59,393 nt of DNA, from positions 1 through 59,393 of the forward strand of contig CAKSDE010000017.1 in assembly GCA_934444735.1 (NCBI GenBank), written 5' to 3'. Position numbers and translations under genes: made by a program. Of this stretch, positions 6,472-15,174 are shown in pieces. Every line of letters starts with the position of its first letter. Within the stretch, counting starts at the first letter, position 1. The stretch is from an uncultured Clostridia bacterium. GTDB taxonomy: Bacteria; Bacillota; Clostridia; UBA1381. Below the pieces are notes generated by a model. That model ran no database searches and was not told where the DNA came from. It saw nothing but the letters and a program-made list of their open reading frames with translations.

Positions 6472-8510
6472 ATTTAAGATTTAAACCGCCGATTTCCGGC
6501 ATTATCGCAAGTGTGGGAAGCTTATTTTCTCCCAAAGACGGTAGCGGCGATAACCGTAAGGCACTTGATATTGACCGCAACGGCAATACCCTGTTCAAAG
6601 AGGACATTATAAAAAAAGTCATGGACGACTTGGAAAAACGCAAATCCGAGAGGAGCATACTGGAACAGCAGTGGACATTAAATGCAAATTTTCTCTGCGG
6701 CAATCAGTTTTGCGAGATAAATCCGTATCGGGGGGACATCGAGCAGTTAGAGCCTGTATATGATTGGCTGGAACGCGAGGTATTTAACCAGATTGCACCA
6801 TTGATAGAGACGCGTATTGCAAATCTTAAAAAGATAAACTACATGATGAAGGTAAAACCTGCAACAAACGAGCTGGAGGACTACGAAAAAGCCGAAACAT
6901 CAACCAATATACTGCAATATCTGCAAAAGTCAACGGATTTTGAAACGAAAAAAAATACCATGATTTACTGGAATGAGCTTTGCGGAAATTGCTTTTGGCT
7001 TTCGTGGTGGGATAAAGACAAGGGCGAGAAGATAGGCACTGTAAAAGAAATCGTATTGGATAAAGACGGTGTGGAGCAGGAAACGGAAACCGCGTTCTAT
7101 CAGGGAGATTTGGATTACGGACTGATAACGCCGTATGAAATATATCCCGAAAGCATTTTTAAACAGACGATTGAGGCGCAAAGGTCCATTATTTTGGAGC
7201 AGGTCAAGACAGTTGACGATATTTACGACCTATATGGCATCGAAGTGAAAGGCAGTAACATCGAAACATTTGAGCTGACACCTGTTACATCGGGCGGAGG
7301 ATACGGATATGAGAATACATCAATTACTCTCGGGCACAGAAGTGTGGATAATGCCGAGAAGGTTATTACGTATTTTGAGCGCCCGTCAAAGCACAAGCCC
7401 AACGGACAGATGATAATCATTGTCGGTGATAAGGATTTGGTATACTACGGAGATTTACCGTATACGCAAATCCCGATTGTACAGGTCGTATGCCGTGAGG
7501 TGGCAGGACAGTTTTTCGGAAAAAGCGTCATAGAGGACTTGATTCCGCGCCAGCGCGCATTAAACGGCTGTATAAACCGTATTCACGAATACATAAAAAG
7601 AATTGCTATCGGGAGTTATTTTGTAGAGGATTCATCGATTGATATTGAAGAATATGAACAAAACGGTCAGGCACCGGGAGCATTGCTGGTTTATAGGCAA
7701 GGGAGAAACCCTCCTGTACCGATACCGAACTCAAATCTTCCTGCCGAGATAATGACAGAGCGATATAACCTTAAAAACGATATGGAGTATGCCGCAGGTG
7801 TATCACAGCTTATGGTAAACGGTGCAACACCTTCAGGTATAACATCGGGGACGGCAATATCCAATCTGATGGAGATTGATAACACCAGATTATCATTAAC
7901 GGGTGATCATATACGCAATTCAGTAAGAAAACTTGCGATATTATGGCTTGAAATTGAGAAAAAACACGCAAAGCTCAAAAGAATTGTAAATTATGTGGGA
8001 ACAAACAATGTTGCAAAGGCTTTGGTGTGGTCGGGTGACGATATAAAGAGCTTTGATGTGGAGTACATGACTGAAAATGAGCTTTTAATGAGCGAGGATA
8101 TGCAAAAACAAAGGTTTTTTGACGCTTTTAACATGGGGTTATTTACCGACAGTGACGGCAGAATACCGCAAAGGGTTAAACAAAGGGCGTTGGAGTTCAT
8201 GAAGATAGGCAACTATACCGATATCATGAGCATAAACCTTTTACAACAACAGGCGGCCGGAAGAGAAAATGTATTCTTTGAAAACGGTGTTATGCCGGAA
8301 GTATCGGAGTTTGACGACCATGAGATACACATTGAAGAGCATATGCGGTATATCTTGCAAATGGATTTTCAAATCCTGAAGATGAAGAAACCCGAATATG
8401 CCAAGGCTCTGGAAAATCACATAAGGGAACACAAACAGGCAATCGCCGAGGAGGAATTTCAAAAAATCGCGTCCCAACAACAGCTAATGCAGGGAATGCA
8501 AGGAGTATAA
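6468..8510 (+). CDS. Portal protein, P22-like podovirus type
   Basis: The 680-residue protein would form the dodecameric ring at the capsid vertex through which DNA is packaged and ejected. Features of the P22-like class are the size, the N-terminal helical segment KRKSERSILEQQWTLNANFL, the GQFFGKSVIEDLIPRQRALN stem-like region at about 345-365, and a long helical, Gln-rich C-terminus with possible barrel character. It follows terminase and precedes the scaffold and capsid genes, the classical order. Start ATG 6468 overlaps the upstream gene. Confidence 0.9.
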   Translation: MNLRFKPPISGIIASVGSLFSPKDGSGDNRKALDIDRNGNTLFKEDIIKKVMDDLEKRKSERSILEQQWTLNANFLCGNQFCEINPYRGDIEQLEPVYDWLEREVFNQIAPLIETRIANLKKINYMMKVKPATNELEDYEKAETSTNILQYLQKSTDFETKKNTMIYWNELCGNCFWLSWWDKDKGEKIGTVKEIVLDKDGVEQETETAFYQGDLDYGLITPYEIYPESIFKQTIEAQRSIILEQVKTVDDIYDLYGIEVKGSNIETFELTPVTSGGGYGYENTSITLGHRSVDNAEKVITYFERPSKHKPNGQMIIIVGDKDLVYYGDLPYTQIPIVQVVCREVAGQFFGKSVIEDLIPRQRALNGCINRIHEYIKRIAIGSYFVEDSSIDIEEYEQNGQAPGALLVYRQGRNPPVPIPNSNLPAEIMTERYNLKNDMEYAAGVSQLMVNGATPSGITSGTAISNLMEIDNTRLSLTGDHIRNSVRKLAILWLEIEKKHAKLKRIVNYVGTNNVAKALVWSGDDIKSFDVEYMTENELLMSEDMQKQRFFDAFNMGLFTDSDGRIPQRVKQRALEFMKIGNYTDIMSINLLQQQAAGRENVFFENGVMPEVSEFDDHEIHIEEHMRYILQMDFQILKMKKPEYAKALENHIREHKQAIAEEEFQKIASQQQLMQGMQGV

Positions 8511-8528
8511 GAAAAAGGAGAGATAAAA

Positions 8529-9437
8529 ATGGAGAATGATTTTGAAAATGCAAGAAACCAAACCGAGGAAATGTTTGCAAGTGAGAATGAACAAGCATCT
8601 GAGCAGCCGGAGCAGCCTGTTTCGGAAAATGCCGTTTCCGATGAGGGACAGGCATTGTCGGCTGCCACTGCACAGACGGAAAATGCCATACAGACAGCAG
8701 AGGCAGCTACGCGGGCGGCAGAGGAACAAAATGCACAGCTAAATCAGGTGATGTCTGAGCTGGGGACAATGAAACAGCAGAACGATGATTTGCAGCGACA
8801 GTTAAAAGAGATGTCGGACGTACAGAAAGAGAAGATTGTTGAACAGGCAATCGAGATGCCGACTCTTAATCTGGACGATTTGGCGTTTGCCGATGATGAA
8901 ACAAAGGCGAATGTACAGCGTGAGTATGCGCAGAAAATGGCGGAGTATGTAAAAGGGGACATTATGAAAGAGATGTCACCGTTTGTCGAGCAGGCAAAAG
9001 AAGGTCTTTACCAAAAGGAAAAGAATGAGGTTGTTTCGGCACTCTCACAGATACCGGAGCTGACAGGGATAGAACAAATGCTCCCGCAGATGGAGCAAAT
9101 AATTAAAAATAACGATGTTTTATCCTCTGACAGCGTTCCGATGGATGAAAAATATATCATGGCATATGCGATTGCGCGCGGTGTGAACAGTATAAATACA
9201 CCGCCGGAGGAGAAAAAAGAGCCGACAGCTGAAGAACTCATGGAATTATACGATAAAAATCCGACATTTCAGGAGCTTGTGGAGAAAAAACGGCTCGAAG
9301 CAGTCAAAGACAGTCAGCAAGTGCCGCCGTTAACCGCCTCAAACGGCGCGGTTAATGTTGCACTGAATATAAAAGAAAAACCAAAGACTTTTGAGGAGGC
9401 ATCGGAGAGAACAAGAAAAATGTTCGGGCTTTCTTAA
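8529..9437 (+). CDS. Capsid scaffolding protein
   Basis: A 302-residue, strongly acidic, Gln/Glu/Ala-rich protein is predicted to be mostly coiled coil (about residues 55-105) with a short basic C-terminus ending in SERTRKMFGLS. This composition and the place between portal and major capsid gene are those of scaffolding proteins, which direct procapsid assembly and then leave. The basic C-terminal helix would bind the coat protein. AAGGAGAGAT precedes ATG 8529. Confidence 0.85.
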   Translation: MENDFENARNQTEEMFASENEQASEQPEQPVSENAVSDEGQALSAATAQTENAIQTAEAATRAAEEQNAQLNQVMSELGTMKQQNDDLQRQLKEMSDVQKEKIVEQAIEMPTLNLDDLAFADDETKANVQREYAQKMAEYVKGDIMKEMSPFVEQAKEGLYQKEKNEVVSALSQIPELTGIEQMLPQMEQIIKNNDVLSSDSVPMDEKYIMAYAIARGVNSINTPPEEKKEPTAEELMELYDKNPTFQELVEKKRLEAVKDSQQVPPLTASNGAVNVALNIKEKPKTFEEASERTRKMFGLS

Positions 9438-9463
9438 AAAATAAACAGTAAGGAGAGAAAAAT

Positions 9464-10639
9464 ATGCAGAATTTAATAACTTTTGAAAAAGCATTAAAAG
9501 AAAATTATTTGCCGGTATGGCGAAATCAGTTGGGAGTTGAACCTTCCGCCCTTTTGGGAAAGATTAAAAAAGTGCCGCTGACATCAAACAAAATCGTTGC
9601 GACCGCACCTATCGGACTTTCGGGCGGCTTTGGATTCGGCGCAGAAGGTGAAAACACTCCTGCATCGGGTAATGTTAATTTCCAGCGTTTTGAAACAAAT
9701 GCAAAGGATATGTATGTAAATGTTGCAATTTCGGCAAAAGCGGTAAGGCTTACCGGTTCGGGCGGCGCTATGGCAAATGCTCTCGATACCGAAGTAAAAG
9801 CGGCGTACGAAACAGCGAAATGGAATGTGGGCAGAGCACTTTTCGGAAACGGAACGGGTGTTCTTACAACAATTTCCGCACTTTCTTCTGCCGGAAGAAC
9901 TATCACTGTTGCCGATACATCTTTCGTAAAAGAAGGATTGATTATCGACATATACAAGACCGGAGAAACCACACCGCAGACAAACGGTGCGGGAAGAAGA
10001 ATTACCGCAGTGGATCGCGCAAATAACAAGATTACAATATCGGGTGCGGCTTCAACATTTGAGGCGGGCTTTATTACCGTTCAAAACTCATACAAGCGTG
10101 AAATAACAGGCTTGGGAGCTATATTTGACAGCTCTGTAACATCTATTTACGGTGTCGCAAAATCGAGTAATTCGTATCTTTTGCCTGTTACCGTTGACGG
10201 CGGAAACGATATTGATGACGGTATAATCACAAAAGCTTTAAGACAGGCGAAACGTGATAAGAACAGCAATATCGATATGCTTTTGTGCGGTGACGCGGCA
10301 TACGACAATTACATTACATATTTGCGCACAAACAACATCAGAGTTGAGGAAATGTCCAAGACCATTACAGGCGGATTCAAGGCTATCAAGTTCATCTTCG
10401 GTAATGCAGAAGTGGACATCGTAAACGAAAGTTTCGTTCCGTCAAAAGAAATCTGGGGTGTAGACAGCTCTTGCTTGGAATTACATACTCAGGAATGGGA
10501 TTTTGCCGATTTGCAGGGCGGCGGAATATTCAACCTCATGGAAAACAGTTCGGTATATCGTGCGCTTTTGGCAAACTACGGTGATTTGATTTGTACAAAT
10601 CCGGGTGGCTGTGTACGTATTTACGACTGCTGCGCTTAA
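9464..10639 (+). CDS. Major capsid protein, HK97 fold expected
   Basis: The 391-residue product has an N-terminal arm, a beta-rich FGAEGENTPASGNVNFQ region (E-loop-like), and Ala-rich helices. A central insert (about residues 135-200, with the pattern TITVADTSFV) may be an Ig-like or insertion domain. A GDAAYDNYITYLRTNN segment and a conserved C-terminal part ending CTNPGGCVRIYDCCA follow. The gene lies right after the scaffold gene. A strong AAGGAGAG site precedes it, and a large hairpin follows, as expected for the most highly expressed structural gene. Confidence 0.92.
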   Translation: MQNLITFEKALKENYLPVWRNQLGVEPSALLGKIKKVPLTSNKIVATAPIGLSGGFGFGAEGENTPASGNVNFQRFETNAKDMYVNVAISAKAVRLTGSGGAMANALDTEVKAAYETAKWNVGRALFGNGTGVLTTISALSSAGRTITVADTSFVKEGLIIDIYKTGETTPQTNGAGRRITAVDRANNKITISGAASTFEAGFITVQNSYKREITGLGAIFDSSVTSIYGVAKSSNSYLLPVTVDGGNDIDDGIITKALRQAKRDKNSNIDMLLCGDAAYDNYITYLRTNNIRVEEMSKTITGGFKAIKFIFGNAEVDIVNESFVPSKEIWGVDSSCLELHTQEWDFADLQGGGIFNLMENSSVYRALLANYGDLICTNPGGCVRIYDCCA

Positions 10640-10650
10640 AAAAAGAAATT

Positions 10651-10767
10651 ATCGGTACGTTTTTAATTGATGTGTTACTGATGTCGGTTTTCGCCCTCTT
10701 TTTATAGGGGGCGAAAGCTTACGGCACTTGCTGAACCATAGCACCTTTAAAAAGTACCGATTTTTTT
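10651..10767 (+). terminator. Branched hairpin with terminator-like T-run after the capsid gene
   Basis: An outer stem ATCGGTAC(G)TTTTTAA (10651-10666) pairs with TTAAAAAGTACCGAT (10747-10761), 15 pairs with one bulged G. It encloses an inner hairpin TTTCGCCCTC/GGGGGCGAAA (10689-10698 with 10707-10716) and about 50 further bases. The 3' side runs into T7 (10761-10767), and the next ribosome site follows at once. It probably terminates or reduces transcription beyond the capsid gene, or protects its mRNA 3' end. The branched form goes beyond a simple terminator. Confidence 0.7.
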
Positions 10768-10786
10768 AAAAAGGAGAGGCAAAAAA

Positions 10787-11269
10787 ATGACTACATTGGA
10801 AATATTTGAAAAGGTAAATCTTGTAACTCCGATAGAACAGCGGCGGTTTTTTAATTATCTGGAAGACAGTATATATGAACTCAGAGCCCTTTACGGCAAC
10901 AGTATATTTTATCAGGGGTTTTCACGGCTTATGGAATGCCCGGCGGATTTTTCAACAAATTATAAAAACTATTTTGAAATGCAGAGTAACGGTTTCGTCC
11001 CGGTGCGTGATGCACAGTTTGCCGATAATAAAAAATACGAAAAAACCGAAGAAAAAGATACACTCATAAATATTCCGCCGCCAAAGGCTTTAGATGATGA
11101 TATTGTTATAAAACCTCTGTATCATTTGGCAATTGTGGATAACATATTGTATCTTGCAGGGTGCGGAGACGGTTACAAGAGTGAATTTATAAGAAAATCC
11201 GACGCTGCCGACAAAGAAAATTGGCGCGAAAAATCAAACGGCGGACGGATAAGGAGAATGAGGTGGTAG
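10787..11269 (+). CDS. Phage structural protein, probable head-tail connector component
   Basis: A 160-residue protein lies immediately after the capsid gene. The N-terminal helix TIEQRRFF-like segment (residues 12-22) and a following ALYGNSIF stretch are compatible with the helical bundle of small connector or head-completion proteins. The C-terminal segment is basic and ends in RRMRW. Position between the capsid and neck genes is the main evidence. AAGGAGAGG precedes ATG 10787. Confidence 0.6.
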   Translation: MTTLEIFEKVNLVTPIEQRRFFNYLEDSIYELRALYGNSIFYQGFSRLMECPADFSTNYKNYFEMQSNGFVPVRDAQFADNKKYEKTEEKDTLINIPPPKALDDDIVIKPLYHLAIVDNILYLAGCGDGYKSEFIRKSDAADKENWREKSNGGRIRRMRW

Positions 11270-11270
11270 A

Positions 11271-11882
11271 ATGTTTGACAGCGGTATCTCGGCATCAACA
11301 CTTATAGCGGAACTGAAAAATGAAGTTGATGTTGCTTTGGATATACCCGATACACAATATGTCGAGTGGTTAAACGGTACGGAACAGCTATTATATACCG
11401 AAATTATAAAAGAGCAGAAAGAAAAGGAGCTGACATCGGATACAGCTTGCGTGATTGATTTGTCGGCGGTTGGAGTTGATTCTTCCGAGGAAAAAATCAG
11501 GTTTGAGGATATATATACTGTTTTTGCGGACAAGACGCAGCTTAAAAAAACAACTCTTACAAGCGGGTACATTTTCCCCGATACGTGGTTTAAAACGGAA
11601 AACAAGCTCGGGTACAGTATCGCTAAAAATGCCGATAAGATAAAGATAATTTATTTTGTAAAGCCGAAATTGAAGAGTGTGGACGATACGAACGGTATCA
11701 CAGGCGGGAATGTTAAAATCCCGATTGAATTTATTGACCTTATAAAAGCAAAGCTTCGGGGTGAGGCATATAAGCTGGCAAATGAAACGGCGAGTGCCGC
11801 TATATGGCTCAACGATTATAATTCGGCACTGGAAAACTTTAAAGCGTGGGTTTCGGCAAAAAGTCCCGATTTCGGAATGTGA
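11271..11882 (+). CDS. Phage neck/head-completion protein (gp4-like adaptor candidate)
   Basis: The product has 203 residues: N-terminal helices (about 1-50, with YVEWLNGTEQLLYTEIIKE), a central beta part, and a C-terminal helical part (LIKAKLRGEAYKLANETASAAIWLNDYNSALENFKAW) typical of adaptor proteins that extend the portal ring in podoviruses. It starts one base after the stop of the upstream gene and is followed directly by the probable tail hub gene. The assignment is by fold-like pattern and synteny, not by a clear motif. Confidence 0.6.
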   Translation: MFDSGISASTLIAELKNEVDVALDIPDTQYVEWLNGTEQLLYTEIIKEQKEKELTSDTACVIDLSAVGVDSSEEKIRFEDIYTVFADKTQLKKTTLTSGYIFPDTWFKTENKLGYSIAKNADKIKIIYFVKPKLKSVDDTNGITGGNVKIPIEFIDLIKAKLRGEAYKLANETASAAIWLNDYNSALENFKAWVSAKSPDFGM

Positions 11883-11891
11883 GGTGCGCTT

Positions 11892-13634
11892 ATGGCAAAG
11901 AAAAAAGAAAAGGAATTTAAAATTCTTGAAGTTCCGCTTCCTTCGGGACAAAGCGTAAAGAAGATGACAAAACTCTCATGGGCGGGGATAAATTACCGAA
12001 ATACAAAAGACAGTGGGGAAATATCAGACGAAAAAAATATATCGGCTGATGCGGCACCGTATCTTATCCCGAGCGAGAAAAGAGAAATGGTAGTGCAAGC
12101 ACCGTTTACACCTGATTCAAGGTATACAGATGCAAGACTAAATGATATGTATTGCTATGGGAAAGCTATAATCTTGTTGTTTGAAGAAAGATACGCCACC
12201 AGAGAGGGAAATCCTTTGGTGAGATGGCTTGGGCGTTGGATGGCAATAAATTTACAGGATAACAGTATCATCAGTTCGGGCGGTGCAGACGTGGCGGATA
12301 TAGAACCGTTACATAACTATCAGCCCGGTGCGGGAATTACGGCATTTGCGACTTTGCAAAATTATAAAAATATCGCTACAGTTAGTGTTAATGCTATGAA
12401 TATTTTATTCTTTCCTTTTGGAAGTAAAATTAATATGGGAAACGTATTAGAAATATATATTCCCGAAAGTACCGGTCTATCAGATGACAAATGGTGTGCA
12501 GAATGGCTTGAAAAAAACGGAAGTAAATCATGTCAATACTATTTCCCCAATAAAAGAGATGAGAAGAAATGGTATTATTATGAACCCGGAGCTTTAGCCG
12601 GCACGGGTGGATGGATAAGCAAAAATCAATATTTTATTTACGGGACGGCGTACGAAATTTCAGGAATGCCGGTAATGGAGCATGTATGCGTGGCTCATCA
12701 AAGGCTTTTCGGAATAGATGAAAGCAGAGTGTTTGCAAGCGGTTATAACGATTATTCCAATTGGAGTCTTGATACGGCAGATACGTATTCAGCGGATAAT
12801 GCATGGGTTTCATCGGTTATATCAAAAAATGGGGTGAAAAATCCAAATGTCGGTATTATTACTTATTCGGGGAGCGTATTTGTGTTTAAGAACGAGAGTA
12901 CATTTGAGATTACAAACACAAAAAATCCGTTCAGAGTGCGTGAAGTATTCAGCGTTGGGGCGCTTTCACAGCGTGCAATACAGGTTGTCGGCGATTATCT
13001 GATATTTGTAGGAAAAAAGGGAGTTAAATTATATAACGGAACAACTCTGAAGGATATAGGATATAACCTGAATGTTGATACATTCTACAGTGCTGTTACA
13101 GGGACGGACGGCAGAAAGTTTTACCTTTACTGCAAAACCGATAAGAAAGATAAAAATTTTTTTGTGTATGATACGTACACTGGGCTTTGGGCGGAAGAGG
13201 ACACGGTGGTTGATTTTGCGGCTTTTGCAAAAAGCGATGCCGGAATGTTCGGGATAAGCAGCGATTTTAAGATATATCGGCTCGATACAGGAAATTATGC
13301 GCATGATTGGTTTGCGGTGACAGATTTATCATGCAACGGAAGTGTTGATATAAAACACATTAAAAAAATTCAGATGCTTGCGGACATCGGTGCGGGAAGT
13401 ACGGTATCGGTATATCTTCTTTATGACGATGAAGAGTTTGATGAGGAAAAATCACATTTGATTTTTACAAAGAAAAATACCGGCACGAAAGAAATAAAAT
13501 TACCGATACGCACGATTCCGAGAAAGACAGCGAATTATGGGTTTAAAATATATATAAAGGGAAACGGATATGCAAAAATATATCAGGCGGAACTCTTAAT
13601 AACACAGGGAGGCGATAAGTATGTCGAAGGATGA
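11892..13634 (+). CDS. Probable beta-propeller tail/stabilisation protein
   Basis: The 580-residue product is rich in beta strands with repeating blades. The NPFRVREVFSVGALSQRAIQVVGDYLIFVGKKGVKLYNGT stretch is split as VGDYLIFVGKKGVKLYNG and neighbours at about residues 350-385, with WSLDTADTY at about 300 and FGISSDFKIYRLDTG at about 450. This resembles podoviral tail hub or stabilisation proteins of the P22 gp10 kind, which plug the portal and bind tail fibres. No classical siphoviral tail gene is nearby. ATG 11892 has the ribosome site GAGGTG upstream. The family name is inferred. Confidence 0.6.
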   Translation: MAKKKEKEFKILEVPLPSGQSVKKMTKLSWAGINYRNTKDSGEISDEKNISADAAPYLIPSEKREMVVQAPFTPDSRYTDARLNDMYCYGKAIILLFEERYATREGNPLVRWLGRWMAINLQDNSIISSGGADVADIEPLHNYQPGAGITAFATLQNYKNIATVSVNAMNILFFPFGSKINMGNVLEIYIPESTGLSDDKWCAEWLEKNGSKSCQYYFPNKRDEKKWYYYEPGALAGTGGWISKNQYFIYGTAYEISGMPVMEHVCVAHQRLFGIDESRVFASGYNDYSNWSLDTADTYSADNAWVSSVISKNGVKNPNVGIITYSGSVFVFKNESTFEITNTKNPFRVREVFSVGALSQRAIQVVGDYLIFVGKKGVKLYNGTTLKDIGYNLNVDTFYSAVTGTDGRKFYLYCKTDKKDKNFFVYDTYTGLWAEEDTVVDFAAFAKSDAGMFGISSDFKIYRLDTGNYAHDWFAVTDLSCNGSVDIKHIKKIQMLADIGAGSTVSVYLLYDDEEFDEEKSHLIFTKKNTGTKEIKLPIRTIPRKTANYGFKIYIKGNGYAKIYQAELLITQGGDKYVEG

Positions 13635-13782
13635 TTCAAAAAAAATAGCAGAAAGGCTTGAAGAGTTGGAGAACAAGGTTGCGAAAATGAAGAAATATTA
13701 TGATGAATGCTTGGAAAGTCTTGATGAGGGGAATTTTTCGAGCGAGTTTCTGAAAAAAATAACGAATAAGAGTGGTGAATGA
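13621..13782 (+). CDS. 53-residue coiled-coil phage protein
   Basis: This short ORF overlaps the 3' end of the propeller-like gene (ATG 13621, after GGAGGCGATAAGT). It encodes an acidic/basic amphipathic helix with heptads (IAERLEELENKVAKMKKYY) and a short Ser/Lys tail. Its stop lies two bases before the next ATG. Tight packing supports translation. It could be an assembly chaperone or trimerisation accessory for the fibres, which is a guess from size and place. Confidence 0.55.
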   Translation: MSKDDSKKIAERLEELENKVAKMKKYYDECLESLDEGNFSSEFLKKITNKSGE

Positions 13783-13783
13783 T

Positions 13784-14092
13784 ATGAGAACATTTAAAAA
13801 TTCTTCCAATGCGTTTAATTACAGTTTTGATGAGAATGTACTGCCGGGGAGCGAATTTATTGTAAAAATGCCGCCTGTTTCTGCGAATAAGCGCGGTGTA
13901 AATGATATAGGTTTTATGGCTGATGACGGAATTACGCTATATTCCACCATAGCTGCGAAGCCTGATGAAAATACAATTTGGCAGCAGATACAGCCGTACG
14001 ATGAAATAAATAAAACAACATCATACATAAAGGTCGTAAACGAAAATACCACGGACGCACAAAGAGTATATATACGCGTGATAATGAATTGA
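13784..14092 (+). CDS. Small beta-rich phage tail-region protein
   Basis: The 102-residue product has alternating strands (SEFIVKMPP, GITLYSTIAA, TSYIKVVNEN, RVYIRVIMN) suggesting one beta-sandwich domain. ATG 13784 was chosen over the upstream in-frame GTG codons because AGTGGTGA sits in front of it and it begins just after the upstream stop. It lies between the propeller-like gene and the fibres, so a tail or fibre-attachment role is likely but unproved. Confidence 0.6.
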   Translation: MRTFKNSSNAFNYSFDENVLPGSEFIVKMPPVSANKRGVNDIGFMADDGITLYSTIAAKPDENTIWQQIQPYDEINKTTSYIKVVNENTTDAQRVYIRVIMN

Positions 14093-14103
14093 GGTGATAG
14101 GAT

Positions 14104-15174
14104 TTGAAAGGGAATTTATCGAAAAGAAAAGGGCTTTTGAGTTCTATCACCCAAAAGGAATTGGACATTATTGCAGCAGCCATTTCAGAACAAAAAGAGG
14201 ATAAGAAGAATAAGGTAACATCACTTTCGAAATTAAGTACCGATACTCAGTACCCGAGTGCAAAGTCAGTGTACAGCTTAATTGAAAATTTGCAGATCGA
14301 TTCAGGAAATCTGCAAATAAAGTGCGATATGTTGGATAATAGCAAAGTTGATAAGGTTGCGGGGAAAGGATTATCAACAAACGACTATACGACCGAGGAC
14401 AAAGAAAAACTTACGAATCTCCCTACAATGACAGAGCTGTCCGCTGACTTTGACGGCAAAGTTGATAAGGTAAGCGGTAAGGGATTATCGACCAATGACT
14501 TTACTAATGATGAAAAAGGAAAGCTTGCAGGTTTGCCTACATCCGGTGAACTGATCGGTTTATTTGAGCAAAAGATAAATAAGGTTACGGCTGTTGATGA
14601 AAATTCTACAGACACACAATATCCGAGTGCATTAGCGGTATATTATAGCAGTTTGGGTGTTGAGGCACGTATAAATGCAAAATTGGACGAATATATGCAC
14701 AAGGGTACAGACAGCACAAACGATATATCTACTGCAGAACCGGCTGCAGCCTACTACCCAACCGCAAAGGCTGTCAAAGATTATGCAGAACCGAAAACTA
14801 CAGTAGTAGATATACCGGATCAGCCGCCTACAATAGATTTGACTTTAGGACAAAACAACACCGACACCCGAAATATGATCTGCAATACCACAAGACTAAA
14901 TCTTACTTTCCCTAACGGTGAATATGATAACGACTACATACAAGGGTTATCGTTTAAAACATACGAAACTCTCACTCATATCAGCTATGCCGCAACAGGC
15001 ATTATCCAATGGATCGGGACAGATTGCTTTATCTCGGACGATAACAAATCTATTTTCAAGCCGTCAGCAAATATGCAGTATGATATAGTATTCTACTATA
15101 ACGGCGGCAACTATATTGTAGGCTTGGTTAACGGCTACAAGGTGGCAACAGCTAATCAGGAGGTGAGCGCATGA
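14104..15174 (+). CDS. Tail fibre protein with repeated segments
   Basis: The 356-residue protein starts at TTG 14104 behind GAGGTGAT. An N-terminal helical part is followed by two near-identical copies of a fibre repeat (KVDKVAGKGLSTNDYT, then KVDKVSGKGLSTNDFT, about residues 81-150) and by STDTQYPSA-type segments at two places. The pattern is common in receptor-binding tail fibres and reflects a triple-helical or coiled stalk. The C-terminal third is beta-rich. It overlaps the next fibre gene by one ATGA. Confidence 0.8.
   Translation: MKGNLSKRKGLLSSITQKELDIIAAAISEQKEDKKNKVTSLSKLSTDTQYPSAKSVYSLIENLQIDSGNLQIKCDMLDNSKVDKVAGKGLSTNDYTTEDKEKLTNLPTMTELSADFDGKVDKVSGKGLSTNDFTNDEKGKLAGLPTSGELIGLFEQKINKVTAVDENSTDTQYPSALAVYYSSLGVEARINAKLDEYMHKGTDSTNDISTAEPAAAYYPTAKAVKDYAEPKTTVVDIPDQPPTIDLTLGQNNTDTRNMICNTTRLNLTFPNGEYDNDYIQGLSFKTYETLTHISYAATGIIQWIGTDCFISDDNKSIFKPSANMQYDIVFYYNGGNYIVGLVNGYKVATANQEVSA

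Noticed and set aside
8536..8742. 68-codon ORF in another frame of the scaffold gene
   Set aside because: The product is Arg/Gln/His/Ser-rich and looks like a frame shadow of the acidic coding sequence. The scaffold frame is well formed here, unlike the linkers of the giant gene.
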